Assembly: GCA_021209875.1 (NCBI GenBank)
Contig: JAGYVD010000001.1
Coordinates: forward strand, 2,232,001-2,296,000
Reading direction: 5' to 3'
DNA from: Rosellinia necatrix
Taxonomy: Eukaryota; Ascomycota; Sordariomycetes; Xylariales; Xylariaceae
Length of the DNA: 64,000 bases
Below are positions 12,401 through 24,476 of the stretch, piece after piece (positions within the stretch are counted from its first letter, which is position 1; every line of letters starts with the position of its first letter). The notes beneath the pieces are model-generated. The model worked only from the letters and a program-made list of their open reading frames with translations. It did not search any database and was not told the DNA's origin. The position numbers and the translations under genes were made by a program.

Positions 12401-15300
12401 TAAAACTAGTTAAAAACCGGCTAAATAAAATAAATATATATAATTAAAAATATATTTTTGTTAAAAAGCCTATAAAACTAAAAAACGCTATTAAACTGGC
12501 TATATTTTTAAAACAAATATAATAATAAAACTTTATAAAATAACAGGCTAGCAAAAGTTTAATAATAAATAAAGCGCTTTTTTTTAATATAAAAAATATA
12601 TATATAAACTTAATAAAAAATCGAACTGCTAGCTAATTAAATATTTATAATTAAAACTATTAAAAACGATTTATTAAACTTATATATATAAAAACTTAAA
12701 ACTATTAAAATAAAAAAGCAAAATAGCTATATATAACTAAAAGTTACGCTAGAACAAGCAAAAAAAATATATTATAGCGTAAATAATATAGCTTTAAAAG
12801 CAAACAAAATTAAAGTTAATTTTTTTAAAAAAGCTTAAAGCTATATTAATTTAATAATTATTAAATTATATAAAGCTTGCTTATAAACTAAATATTATTT
12901 TATAACGTTTAAATCGGCTAAAATAATTTTTTATTTAAATTAAGTAAAACTAACTATATAATAATTAAGTTTTAAAACCGATTTTTATTTTTTATATAAA
13001 TAAAAATTTAAACGATTATTTATTAAATAAATAGCTGTAAAAACAGTTAATAAAAAATTATAAGCTTATAATAATTTAAAGCGTTTTTTATAAAGCAGCT
13101 ATAAATTTAATAGCTTATTTAATATATAATATAAAATATAATATAAAAACTTTTAAAAAGTTTTTATTTTATTTATATTAAATATAGCTAGTATTTTTAA
13201 TATAATATTAAAAATTAATTAGCTGTAAAATTTTTAAATAAAAATAAAGTTTTAAAATTATAAGCTAGGTCTGTTTTTTATAATAAACTATATTATTTTA
13301 ATTTGTTTTAAAATTATATTAAACTAGCAAAAGATTTAAAATATAGCTTTTTTTAAAGCTTTTTAATTTTTCTGATCTTATTTATTTTTTTTTTGTTTTT
13401 AATTTTTTAGTTAAATATTAGCAATATTTTTAATTATATAAATAATATAGCTTTAATAAAATATAAAAAAAACAGCAGATAAAATATATAAGTTTTTTTT
13501 ATTTAAGTTAATAAAATTACCTGCTAAAAAAAAAACAATATTATCTGTTTTAAGCTTAAAAAATGCAAACTTTTATATATATATAATTAGCTACAACATT
13601 TTTTTAATGCTGTTATAATAATAAAACAGTTAATAAAACTAGTTTAAAAGTTTATATAATAGTTAAAAATATATTTAAATTATAAACTTTAGTTTTAATA
13701 CTATATAAATATTTAAACTAGCAAAGCTGCAATAATAAGCGTTTTTTTAAAATGTTAGATAATATTATTAAAAATATATTTTTATATATAATAATAATAG
13801 TAGTTAAATTAATAATTATTTTTATAGTTATTTATAGCAGCAACGTTTAATATTTAAAAATTTAAAAATAAAAATTAAATAAAAGCTAAATTAATATTAA
13901 AATTAGCTATTAAATAATAAAATATATATAATATTTATAACTGCTATTAAAACAGTTTTTAGTTTAGCATATTTTTTTATACTACTGCATTAAAAAAATA
14001 AACGTTTTAACAGCTTTTACTTGTTTTAATAAAATTTATATATTAATAGTTATTTATATTAGCTAATTTAATTTAAAGCATTTATTAGTTTAAAAATAAT
14101 TAAATAATTAAAAAACGCTATATTATTTTATAAAAATAATAGCTAACATGTTTAAAATAGTTTAATTAAAGCTTTAATTAACAGTTTTAATTTAATAAAA
14201 AGCTTTTAAAATAAAAAATAAAAGCAAAAATATATTAAATTTAGTTTAAAACAAAAATAACAGCTTAAATTATAAAATATAATATAAGCTAAAAATTTAA
14301 ATTAATTATATTATATTTAAATAAATTTAAAAATATTAATATATTTTAAAAATTTATAGCTTATATATATAAAGCTTTTATATATTATTTTTTAAAAATT
14401 AAACAAAAAAATTTTAACGCTAAAACTTAAAATATATTATAAGCTTTAAGCTAAGCTATAAAAATATATATAATAACTAGAACAAAATTTTATTTTTGTT
14501 TTAATAATATGTTAATATTAAAAAGCTTTTAAATAAAATAGTTTTATATTTTTAACTAATTATTTTAAGCTTTTAAAAATTTAATTATGTTATTAAGTTT
14601 TAAGTTTTGCTTTTATTAGTTTTAAAATATAAAAAATTTTAAATAATAAGCTTGCGGATTAAAAACAAATAATTTATTAGTTTAACTTTTTTAAAAATAT
14701 TTAGCTAAATAATAACGCTGTATTTTAATATATATTATAAAATAAACTAAAATATAAATATATAATTTAAAAATTAATTAATAAAAAAAACAAGCTAGAT
14801 TTTTATATAAAATAAAATTTAAAATAGTTTAAAAGTTTAAAACAGCTTTAAAATTATATTTTTTAAATAAAAACTTAAGTTATTTTTAATAAAAAATTAA
14901 AACATAAAAACTTTAAGTTATATTATAAAAATTTAATTATTTAAAAAATTAGTTTATATTTATAATTATAAACAGCTTTTTAAATAAAGCTATATTTTTA
15001 ACTATAAAAATAAATAAACGTTAATTTTAACAGAAATAAAAAATAATTTTAAAAAACAGCTATTTAATATAAACGCAGCTAATAAATTTAAAAGCTATTA
15101 AAAAAAATAATAAAGCTACAGCAGATTTTTTAAAGCTTTAAAATAATTAAAAATATAAAAAGCTAAAGCTTTATTAAAGCTTATTAATATTTAAGCAATA
15201 ATAAAAATAATAACTTTTTTTTTATATAGCTTTTTTTGTTTAAATATAGCTTAATAAACAATATATCTACCGTTTTTTTGAATATAAATTTAAGCAGGGT
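9461..15300 (+). mobile_element. RIP-degraded retroelement, probably a LINE (Tad1-like) relic
   Basis: About 5.8 kb is almost pure A and T, with sharp GC changes at both ends and no long open frame on either strand. The few remaining C bases sit mainly in AGCT or before G, while CpA is rare and TpA abundant. This is the signature expected from RIP of C to T at CpA on both strands. One GC-retaining stretch at 11910-11930 reads IAGDFNA in the forward frame, matching the GDFN block of the apurinic-type endonuclease of non-LTR retrotransposons. The next codons contain TAG stops where Trp or Gln codons would be expected before mutation. The length fits a nearly complete LINE. No target-site duplication or reverse transcriptase YADD motif could be read, so orientation and class rest on the single endonuclease block. 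Confidence 0.6.
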
Positions 15301-16411
15301 TATATAAAAGCTTAGCAGAGCCGATTAGCTGTATTAAAGCTTCTAGCAGCTATAATCGTATTATTAAAATATAACTAGCACTGTCAGACACCTAGATTAG
15401 ACGTTAATACTACTACTACTACTAGATAGGTACCTAGGCAAGCTAGGTAGCCGTACCCACTCTACTGTACCCAGGTGCCTACCTAGGTACTACAGTGTAG
15501 GTAGGTAGGTAGGTTAGAGTTGCCTCTAGGCAAGGCACCTCAGCTGCCCCTCCCTTACCTCCCTGGTCAAGTACGCCCCCGGCACGCCTCAACCCACCTG
15601 GTGCTGTTAGCAGCCCCACCCTCTCTTCCATCACCCACGACAAAACAGGGCAAAAGATCCAGTTCCTCCACCAACGCTCGCTGCGCGTGCCTAGAGCAAC
15701 TTCAATACTGCTGCTTGGTACCAAGCTACCTGTCAGTTTGTCGCGGTATTCTAGTTGCATGTCCATGTACACAGCCTCTCCATCTTCGCCCTCTTTCGCC
15801 CTCTTCATCTTCGTCATCTTCTTCACCCTCGTCCTCGTCCTCGTCCTCTTTTCCTCTTCCCGCCTTCTTACTCATTATCGTACAGAGCTCGGGTATTCCC
15901 TAACCAGACCATCTCCTCCAAGTCCTTTTTCCATTCCCGTGACCTCGTTTTTATCCAGGCACATTGGCCTCTGGTAGTCATTCCGGCCACCCCTTCACAT
16001 AGCGTCTCACGTTACTAATCACCGAGCAGTGGCCTATGCCTGTACAGGGATCATTAGTGTTGTTGTTGGTGTTGTTGCTGTCAGACAATCTATTCTTCGG
16101 TACATGCGCGCTTGCTACTAAACACCTGTGAACGCCTACCGGCCACCAGCTACTATCGCCCCTCGGCTTCCGGCGCATATCGCCGTTTCGACACGCAAAC
16201 CCGACGTTATACTCGCTCGCTTCTGCCACGGTACAACTACGAGCAACGCGATCCGCGTACGGTACGGTGCTGTGCGCTACCTCCCGCTAGTCTCACCACG
16301 AATCTCGACATTCTACGACCGCCGCAATAATCCATTCATAGCCAGCTCTACACAACCCGTCGTCCCATACCAGCCGCAGCGGGCGGCAACCCTTGCTGAC
16401 AGCTAGTCACC
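15301..16411. other. Transition region and 5' leader of the J-domain gene
   Basis: GC content recovers over 15300-15400. A short run of CTA triplets (about 15408-15424) is followed by TAGGTA/CCTAGG repeats to about 15515. The rest is pyrimidine-rich, including long CTTC/TCGTCC runs at 15780-15870, and probably holds the promoter and leader of the gene starting at 16412. No coding exon is supported. Confidence 0.5.
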
Positions 16412-19339
16412 ATGCCGAAGTGGGATAAAACACGCAATTATTATGCGGACCTTGAGGTGCCCGCCTCCGCGACGCCCGACGAGATCAAGAGGCAGTTCAA
16501 AAAACTAGGTATGATAACTGTCCGTTCCATTCGCCAGGAATGGTTGCTGACCGAACTCCCAGCTCTGAAATACCATCCGGACCGTAACCCGGGCAGAGAA
16601 GCTGAAGTCAACCCCAAATTCCAGGTCATCCAGTCAGCTCACGAAATCCTGTCCGACGACACACAGAAAAGGCAATACGATGAAGCGCGCCGGAGCTACA
16701 CAGCGCGCTACCCCACGGCCGCGGGCGTAAGAGGCAATCCCTGGCAGGACGCGGCAAAGGCCTACCCACCACCTCCACGGCGACAACCAAACACTCAGAC
16801 TCGTCCAAACTCGGGGGCACAGCGCTACGAGGCCTTCGGCGCTGGTATGCCGCGACATGCACAGCCGCAGACACCTAAAGACGATCCGCAGTTCCGGCGA
16901 ACTAATGCAGAAGCGTGGGACCACATACGGGCCGGTGCCTCACGAAAGACATACCAAGCACGGCCTACTACTCCCGGAAGAGCGCCCCCCGGGCGAGCTC
17001 CGACGTCTGCAGCTCGGGATACAAGACCGGGACCGGCACCTACCCCTCGCACAGCTTACCAGAAACAGAAGGCTGAGGCAGCATTCGGTACCAATAAGAA
17101 GACAGGCTTCGCTCCAGGAACTCCCGGTATAGCGGATGAGCCGCCTGTCACCAATAAGAACTATTTCACAAATCGGACGCACTCAAACTTGTTCACCGAG
17201 CCGGAGATCATTCCGGAGGCATCGTTTCATGACGCCGGCGCTGACGCCTCTGGAGATCCCTTTGCGGGCCTCAACGAACAGTTTGCGGAGACTCGTCGGA
17301 GAACTCCTTACCATACCCCAGGCGGTGAGAAGACTAGTTTATTCGATCACAGTCCAGGGCTCGGACGCTCTACTAGTACGCGCACCCCGCCTCGATCTTT
17401 TCCAGTGCCTGGCGCATTCCCACGCACAAGACCGCGGAGCTCGAGTCCCCCCAGGGGTTCTAGTAACGACGGAGGTTCCGAAGATTCGACTAAAGTTGAC
17501 CCAAGTACAAGTGGTGGGACTGACCACGACAATATGGGCGCTCCATCGAAGGCTGGTGAACGATATAAACCCAAGGGACCAACCGTCACGGATATCCCAC
17601 CGCAACCAGCAACCACCTCCCGTAAGTCATACGTCGCTCGATTGATCGTCAGAGCTCCTACTAATGGGTTGTTTGCAGAGTTTATGTCTGGTTCGACGGC
17701 ACCGCAGCCGAACGCCAGCGGTTCTTCATTGTATGCCTCACAAACCCTTCCAACCCAGTTTCAGTCACACTCCACCGATCCCAGTACTCAATGGCCTGAT
17801 CGGTCTCGTGGGCACGCAGGCCGGGCGGGTGATCGGCTAGCTCATACATCTGGCCATCGTCTACCACACCCTTCAAGCGAAGAGAATAACTCCCAAAAAT
17901 TTTCTACTTTGCTTCCTCTGGAAGAATACCAAAGAAAAACGCTCGATCGCCTAGTTAGCAACCTGTGTATGGCGGACAGCAAACCGCGATATGCCTCGCC
18001 AGATCATATGACTAATCATGGGAAAGCTAAAGCTAACGTTAATGGTGTTTCCAGCTTCAATTTTCCCAGTGGCCCAACGAGCACTAGCCCCAAGACCTTC
18101 ACGAGGAATAGTACCGAAAATATTAATACAAGGTTTGTCGAGCACGAGATGGTCGATGACTGGGAGTTTAAGGCAGGCTCCGCCTCAGCGAACGAGGCAA
18201 CAACGCCTTCGCGCCCGCGACCACAATCCCGTAACCGTCCTGCCCGTCGGCAAACGCCCTTGTCGAAACCCGCCTTACCAAATCGCGTGTCCCAGGCCCA
18301 GGAAGTGCCCACTGAGACAAATGGCAGCAAGTCAGGATTTTCGGCCAGAGCCTGGAGTGAGCAGATAGGACCTCAACACTTCGAGCCACAACCTACGACC
18401 AGTGCGTCTACGTCTCCGACTCGGCGCGCTCATTTGCGAAAGTCTAAGTCGTGCAAGATGACTGCTGGCACAGCGGCTGTAGTAGATGAAGAGGAAAGCG
18501 AAGAATGGCAGGAGGTTCACCGGCCCTTTCAGAGCCCTGACATGGGCCGCACTTCCATAGCACCAGACGCCATGGACATTGATACCCCGCCAGTGGAGGT
18601 GACAGAAGAGATTCCTCGACCTGTCAATCCTCATAGTGCTCGGAAATATTCTACTGAACCACACAGACCAGATTGGAGAGCAGGGGATGTCAACGGCGTC
18701 ACCTCACAGGCCACCGCCCCAACCTTTATCCCCGATAAAGCGAAGGAAATGCCGTCTCTGGCTAACGGTGCCCAGCAAACGATGGGTGGTACAAAACCTT
18801 CTCATTCCAGTGGTGGATCCGAGGATACAGAAGAGTTTTTTGCGACATTTTCCGATTTGAAGAACGTTGAGCCTTTCGTGGCCCCGTTGCCGAGTGGACT
18901 GAAGTCATTTGCCGATCTCAAGTCCACCCTTCCATTCCCAAGCCAACCATCAGAGCAAATTCCCTTGGATATGAAACCTCCCCCTTTGCATTTAGGCTTC
19001 CCTCCTTGTCCCGTGGCTCCTCGACTCCCACCCCCCATGGCCGTGGCAGGACTTCGACCAAATAAGTCTTCGTTCCGAAAATATGCCCAAGATTTCAACA
19101 GTTACATGAGTAGATGGGAGGATTTTAACGAAAAAATACTGACCCATTTCCAAGTCCGACAAAACGATTACAAGCTGCGCTCTTCACAACGTGGCGCAAA
19201 TTGGCTTGAGGATGTTGCGCTCGATTATCTTGCAGAACTGGACCAAGATTTAGAGGTACGCAAGCAACATGCCGATGCCTGTGCTGAACACCGAAAACGG
19301 ATCGCGGAATTCATAGAATTTAGAGATCGGGTGAAGTAG
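16412..19339 (+). CDS. J-domain (DnaJ/Hsp40 class C) protein
   Basis: A type III Hsp40: an N-terminal J domain that stimulates Hsp70 ATPase, without the Gly/Phe-Cys zinc region of DnaJ proper. The J domain spans about residues 8-75: [35 protein letters not shown], with HPD at 37-39 and helix IV ending KRQYDEARR (first motif quoted in part only as key residues Y10, D39). Exons are 16412-16508, 16563-17621 and 17679-19339 (938 aa). Both introns (54 and 57 bp) are multiples of three without stops, so an unspliced reading would insert 18 and 19 residues, the first between KKL and KYHPD inside the J domain. The spliced form restores the normal J-domain spacing. A long disordered Pro/Ser/Thr-rich middle follows. 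The C-terminal 100 residues form a conserved-looking helical region ([20 protein letters not shown]). Client and partner are unknown. Confidence 0.85.
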   Translation: [975 protein letters not shown]

Positions 19340-21358
19340 GATGACCCCCTTGCTATGTCTTCACGCCATGATCTTACCGGTGGACTCTTCGAGCCCCGCG
19401 GGCTCGATGTGCAATCTCATACATGGAGTGGGGCAGCAAATCCAGGCGATCGATCGGATTCACGCGGAATTTCTAACAGCACGCCAGTAAATCCACCACC
19501 TCAGCTGACAAACATCCTGCCACCCCAAGGGTCTTTTTTTGCGGCCTCAGTTCGGGATACCGGACGGTACTGGTGGCTTCAGCAGTAAGGGCAAGCAGAC
19601 GATCTAATTAGCTATTGGCTGGTGATCACAAATTACGGCAGGCATAGTCAGATCAACGTGGTTGCTTCAATGTTTTGATTTATATTACCGGCTCGTTCAG
19701 CGAGGATTGCAATGGATGGATAGACGGCACGGTAACAAGACACAGACAGGAGGAGTTGGGAGTTTGCTTTGGTTTTCGGTATATCTATTGCAATACTACC
19801 ACCTTCATGGGTAGCTCCTTGTGAATGGGGGTGGCAGCACAGGCTATGTCTGAGTAATTCGATACTCAGAAATGCCGTCACGGTCAATACGAAATTATGA
19901 CTTACACGAACACGCATATCGTACGGTTCCCCTCTTGAAGGTTAAAAGGTCCACAGCATCGCTCTCCCCCGCTGGTGGGCGAATCGCGGTTCATAGGGGA
20001 GGGATTGTCTGGAGAAATTAGGGGACGGCGCTAATGGATAGTTGCATTTGCATTTTCACAGCTGTTCGCGAATTGAACGGTGCTCATAATACCGTCTTAG
20101 CATTTCCTTGGTATGAGTGGAATCGACTTCTCCTTATACAGCGACGGGCTTCGAAGGGGCAGTGATGTGCTCTCCACTACCTATCATATCGACAATGCTA
20201 CCAGCTTATTCAGCCATGTTTTGAGGCATACCTTACGAAGGCTTCATCCGCACTCCTCTGCCATTATTTGGTCATAGCCTCTTTCCAGCATCAACATACC
20301 ATCCACCATATACGTGAACGGAAAAACAATGGATAATTACACCGAAGTGAAAACAGTTCTGCGTGTATTCGTTACGTTGCTTTGCTCTTATTGCATTTGC
20401 ACGTGACTGTGCACATCCATTGAAAACATATCGATAATAGGGAGGGGGCATAGCGCGGAACCGGCGGGAAAGAAACCATCCGTTTTAAATGGAAAGAAAT
20501 TGGCGTAATTAAGGGCTTCTACATTCCATTATTGTAGTAGTAAGAATAGATTCTTCCGTTTAGCGTTGACTAAGCTCAGGGAATTTCTTGCGTCGAAGAC
20601 CACTGTTCGACGACTGTTAAGAAGCAACCATCTTGCGTGTGGCCGCCTCTCCTTTCGGTCTTTGTAGACTATATTGCTCATTTCGCGAACACCAACAATG
20701 TATCCTATCACTACGCCATGGTCGGCCGAGCTTCATTTGCCCACGACTAATACCTACAATAAACACCACAGTGTGGTAAGTCCATGTTGGCCATGTGGAA
20801 TTCGACAAGTACTAGGATGATTTAGACAGGGTAAAGTAGTAGGTAGCTAGGTGCAATGGTAAGTGGGAAGATGTCGGATGAAGACAGTTGATGGCAACTT
20901 CGATCCTTAATTAGAAGCAGTATAGTCAAAGACAAGTAGACAAAGGAAACTAAAAACCAGCTGAGGGCGCGTCTGAGCCTCAATCAGCTCTCGTCTGGGT
21001 CTTCTGGGGCAAACATTATGGAGGATCCGTGGATTGGTGACGGTTTTTATCATCCTTCCTGGCAGCATTCAGGGATACCATGTATCCGCCGACCCCGAAC
21101 ACGCGAGTGACCTCTCCAAACCGGTCAGTTCTCGCCTTGAAATATTGAGATATCCTGCCTAGAAGAGCGGCCTATGTTCTTTTAGAGGCCCCAGCCGAAA
21201 TAAAAATTGGGAAGAAACAGCATGAAAATTCCGTCAGCAACGCGCCTTCGGGTTGTTTAGGTCTCACACCAACCCTCTCCCTGTTACTGATAAGCCCCAT
21301 TATGCGAATCGGTATGTCTTTGAGCCGTATGGATGTATTGGCTTATCTCCCTAGTTCG
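19340..21358. other. Intergenic region
   Basis: The first 250 bases are the likely 3' UTR of the J-domain gene. The remainder is of average composition with a small TAGGTA cluster near 20840-20855. No open frame has a recognisable motif or a convincing splice partner. Confidence 0.5.
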
Positions 21359-21840
21359 TTAGGAGAAATAGTACGCATTTAAACGGCTGGGTTGGACGGT
21401 TTTGCTTAGCGAGTACTTCCCGCCAGCAATTTCGTAACCCTTTTTAGTATTGGAAGCTTCATTCCCATTGTTGAGGTATTGTTGACGTGGGGGATGTGAT
21501 GGTGGGCGAAGCTGGGATACAGCGTCATAGGTGCACTTGCCTAAAGGAAAGTTAGAAATTGTCAGAGAATCTATACAACTAGAGATTTTCGTAGAGATAT
21601 AAATATTTATATATAATATGCGTGTATGGGTATGCGTGTATGAGAGGGGTAAGGGGTAAGGGGTAAGGGGTATACGTGTCTGACCAAGAAGTATAAACGC
21701 CACGAAGCGGAAGAAATACCTTGACCAGCAGGGCTGTGGGAGCTGCGACGTTTCATATGCCGAAGGGCGAGGACGATAGGATGCAGGAAAGTTGTGACAA
21801 CGCCGATAATAACTGTAGCTGGAGTGGAAGCCTGCGTCAT
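21359..21840 (-). CDS. Small single-pass membrane protein, hypothetical
   Basis: A two-exon model: 21720-21840 and 21359-21540, 100 aa. It begins MTQASTPATV, followed at once by one hydrophobic span (about residues 8-26, ending ALRHMKRR, a positive-inside border), then a polar tail ending LNAYYFS. The 179-bp intron has a GTATTT donor, a CTAAC branch eleven bases before the acceptor, and TTTAG. The phases match (exon 1 ends after one base, exon 2 supplies two), which is the main support. I recognise no family. The intron contains four direct TAAGGGG-type repeats (reading the plus strand, about 21645-21672). The reading could be chance, but the branch, phase and membrane span together make a real gene more likely than not. 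Confidence 0.5.
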
Positions 21841-24476
21841 TGCTATCACAATTGGACAAACGCGCAGGAAAGAAATGCGATAGGCTAGATTGTATGGGCT
21901 GCCGCGGGGAGACGGGGGAGGTATTAGGAAACTTGGGCAGAGCTATGTTAGCAGATGTGCAAATCCGTGAAGACAGGGTTTTAATATAATAAAATACCAA
22001 ATAAACTCGATACTGCAGGTAACCACCCGATTAGCCTTCCTACCTAACCTCCTCATTTTGCCAACATGGGCTGACGAATCTAGCCTACCAATATCGATTA
22101 ATATGACCTACCAGTCCAACCCATTTAGCCCTACTCCTGTAAAAGACATATTTGCTAGGGGCTTAGGCGTAAGATTATCGCTTGTCCGACTCCTAAAACC
22201 ACTGGGCTAGCTGACTTGGCGATTTCGACCTTGCAACTCTTAGGTGAAGCATTTGAGATACAGCAGATCCGGGGAATTTGGCACGGTAGATTTAGGGCTG
22301 CCCCTTTAAATAGGGGGGGGGGGCAACCACCACACACCGCAAGGACAAACCATGAATCGTTTCCTGTGCCCATGTACCTTATATACGTATCCCAAACGAA
22401 TTTCTTGTATAAATGTCATATTATTGCTTTCTATTGACACCCACAAGACCCGAGCACCACGCAAGAAACTATGGTTGGTGGCATACAGTTTAGGCCAGAT
22501 GTGACAACACTGGCGGCGGAATTGACAGGGAAGGATCCCGTTCATGAATGCCCATAGGCTGGAGCGAGAGTCAGGGCGAGAGGAGACAAATAGGGGTTGA
22601 CTCAGTCCTCCACCGAACCCCCATGGTCGCCCCCAACCCAGGCACACGATGCCAAAACATAATAGGTGGCCGCGCACGCGCGGCGAGGCGAGGGGCCGAG
22701 GAGCCTCCGCATACCGGCCTGTCCGTTAGGTCGGGGAGCGCGCGACAGATGACTCGCCGGCACAACTTCGTTGAAATATCGCCCAGAGCCATAGACGTGC
22801 GGCGGAACCTCACACCCGCCCACGGCTTCAGTAATCCTTCTCCGCGAAAAGGGCTTCTCCCCCCATCGGGTCTTTCCTGCCGAAAAGACGTCACAAAAGC
22901 AGGATATCATGGGCAGCGATAACAGCAGCCACAGCGGTACATCTTCTCAATCCCAGCCGACGGTTGGCAGTGCCGGCAGGCAGAATTCTAGGGCTGTGTA
23001 CCAATGTTGATAACCGGAGTCAGGCCGTGATCGAGGGAGAGAGGGTGGGACCCTGGATGGGACCCTGGCCTGTCGCCGGTCTGCCGCCAGCCAGTCTGTA
23101 TGTCCAGCCGTCACGAGGGCGAGATCATACTAAAGCCTCCCAGTGGTGCCAGAATTGCTGCTGATAGTGGCAAATACATACCTGAGGCATGTATATTACT
23201 ACAGTACTACTACTGCTGCTACTGCTGCTACTGCCAGATATTACCGGTTGTGAAAGCCGTCACGTGTGCGTTCGGTGTGCGAAGCCGTTTCGGGGGTATG
23301 GAGAGAGAAAGAAGCGAGTGGGAAGGGATAACATACGCAAAAGCCCCAACAATATTCGAATCATCACAGCCCCCATCCGACCACTGCACCATAGTCATAG
23401 TATTGGGACGGACAGAGAATCAAGAGTTATAGGTGTTGGGACGGACAGAGAATCAATAGTTATAGGTATTGGGACGGAGGATTCGCGGCTGCACCTACCA
23501 GGCACCTGCACCTTCCTACCTGCAGGAAGTAAGCTTGTACATTACCCCTCTAGGCCCACTAATCGCCCCGAAGGGTCAAGCAAGGCATTCCACTCCACAA
23601 TTCCAACTTCTGATACGTATCTCAAACCGTGGGTAAGGCTACCCGGTATTTAGACGCGCGGTAGGCATTAGCGCAGGTACTAGTGCATACACTACTAACA
23701 TAGGTACCTACCTGCCTAGGTAGTTACCTGGTGCAAATGGTGTTTAGCCGCGTGTTGGGCTTACCCCCGTGGGTCATATGACACTGGCTTTAGTGTTGGA
23801 GGGGTTTGGCGTATGGAGACTTTACCCTCAGATGAAAGTACATAATAAGGTCGATCCGGGCCAGTTATGGACGCGGCGAATTTGGAGGCACCTCTCATAA
23901 ACTCGGTATGCAATATTGGTTTGTAATTTACGCCTTCGCATTGAATGCTCTATTATTGCCCGTCTCGTCTAGGCTGCCATGATAATATCACTGGCACTAT
24001 GGTGATACAAACACCACGCCCCTCTTGGCACTCCGCGTCCGAATCGGAGAAGAGAGAACGAGTCTGCCATGCCAGCGCAGTGAAAAGGAAAGCGAGAGGT
24101 GTCGCAAACTAGAGATATCCATTTGGTTAGGTAACCAGCATCTTGGGATCCGCAGCTCTGCCACCATCTAACCGTATACAACTTTCCTGTCCAACCCCTC
24201 TATCTCTATGACAAGCTTAAACCCAGGCCCCGTGGTCTAAATCCATGAAATATGAGACATCATGATCCAGCGTCTCGCCCAAGCTCTGTCGAATTACATC
24301 GCAGCCCTAGCTTTTAAGACTATTGAGGTGGGGTGGCCGCGCAACCAGCTCCGTGAATGACTTCCGATATAACCGGCCGCTACAACCATAGACAGCTGAC
24401 CACTGTCTATTTCTCGCCCGTACCTGTGGCCGGCTAGGCCTCAGTCCTATATCGGTATGTTTCTTTACACTATCTG
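21841..24476. other. Intergenic region with a short GC-rich island and a 33-bp tandem repeat
   Basis: Bases 22540-23000 are GC-rich and contain overlapping small frames, including one from 22908 reading MGSDNSSHSGTSSQSQPTVG before a stop at codon 34. This could be a lone first exon or chance. A 33-bp tandem repeat lies at 23401-23478 and TAGGTA repeats at 23699-23730. No gene is supported. Confidence 0.45.
23401..23478. repeat. 33-bp tandem repeat, about 2.4 copies
   Basis: The unit runs TATTGGGACGGACAGAGAAT, then CAAGAGTTATAGG. The second copy differs at two positions, and a third copy is cut after 12 bases. The period is a multiple of three and the local plus frame stays open, giving repeated GTDRES residues. 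There is no other evidence of coding. Confidence 0.85.

Noticed and set aside
21645..21672. A chromosome end
   Set aside because: Only three to four G-rich repeats, interstitial, with genes on both sides.
22155..22922. Small frames in the GC island as a transposase or enzyme gene
   Set aside because: No conserved residues and no terminal repeats.
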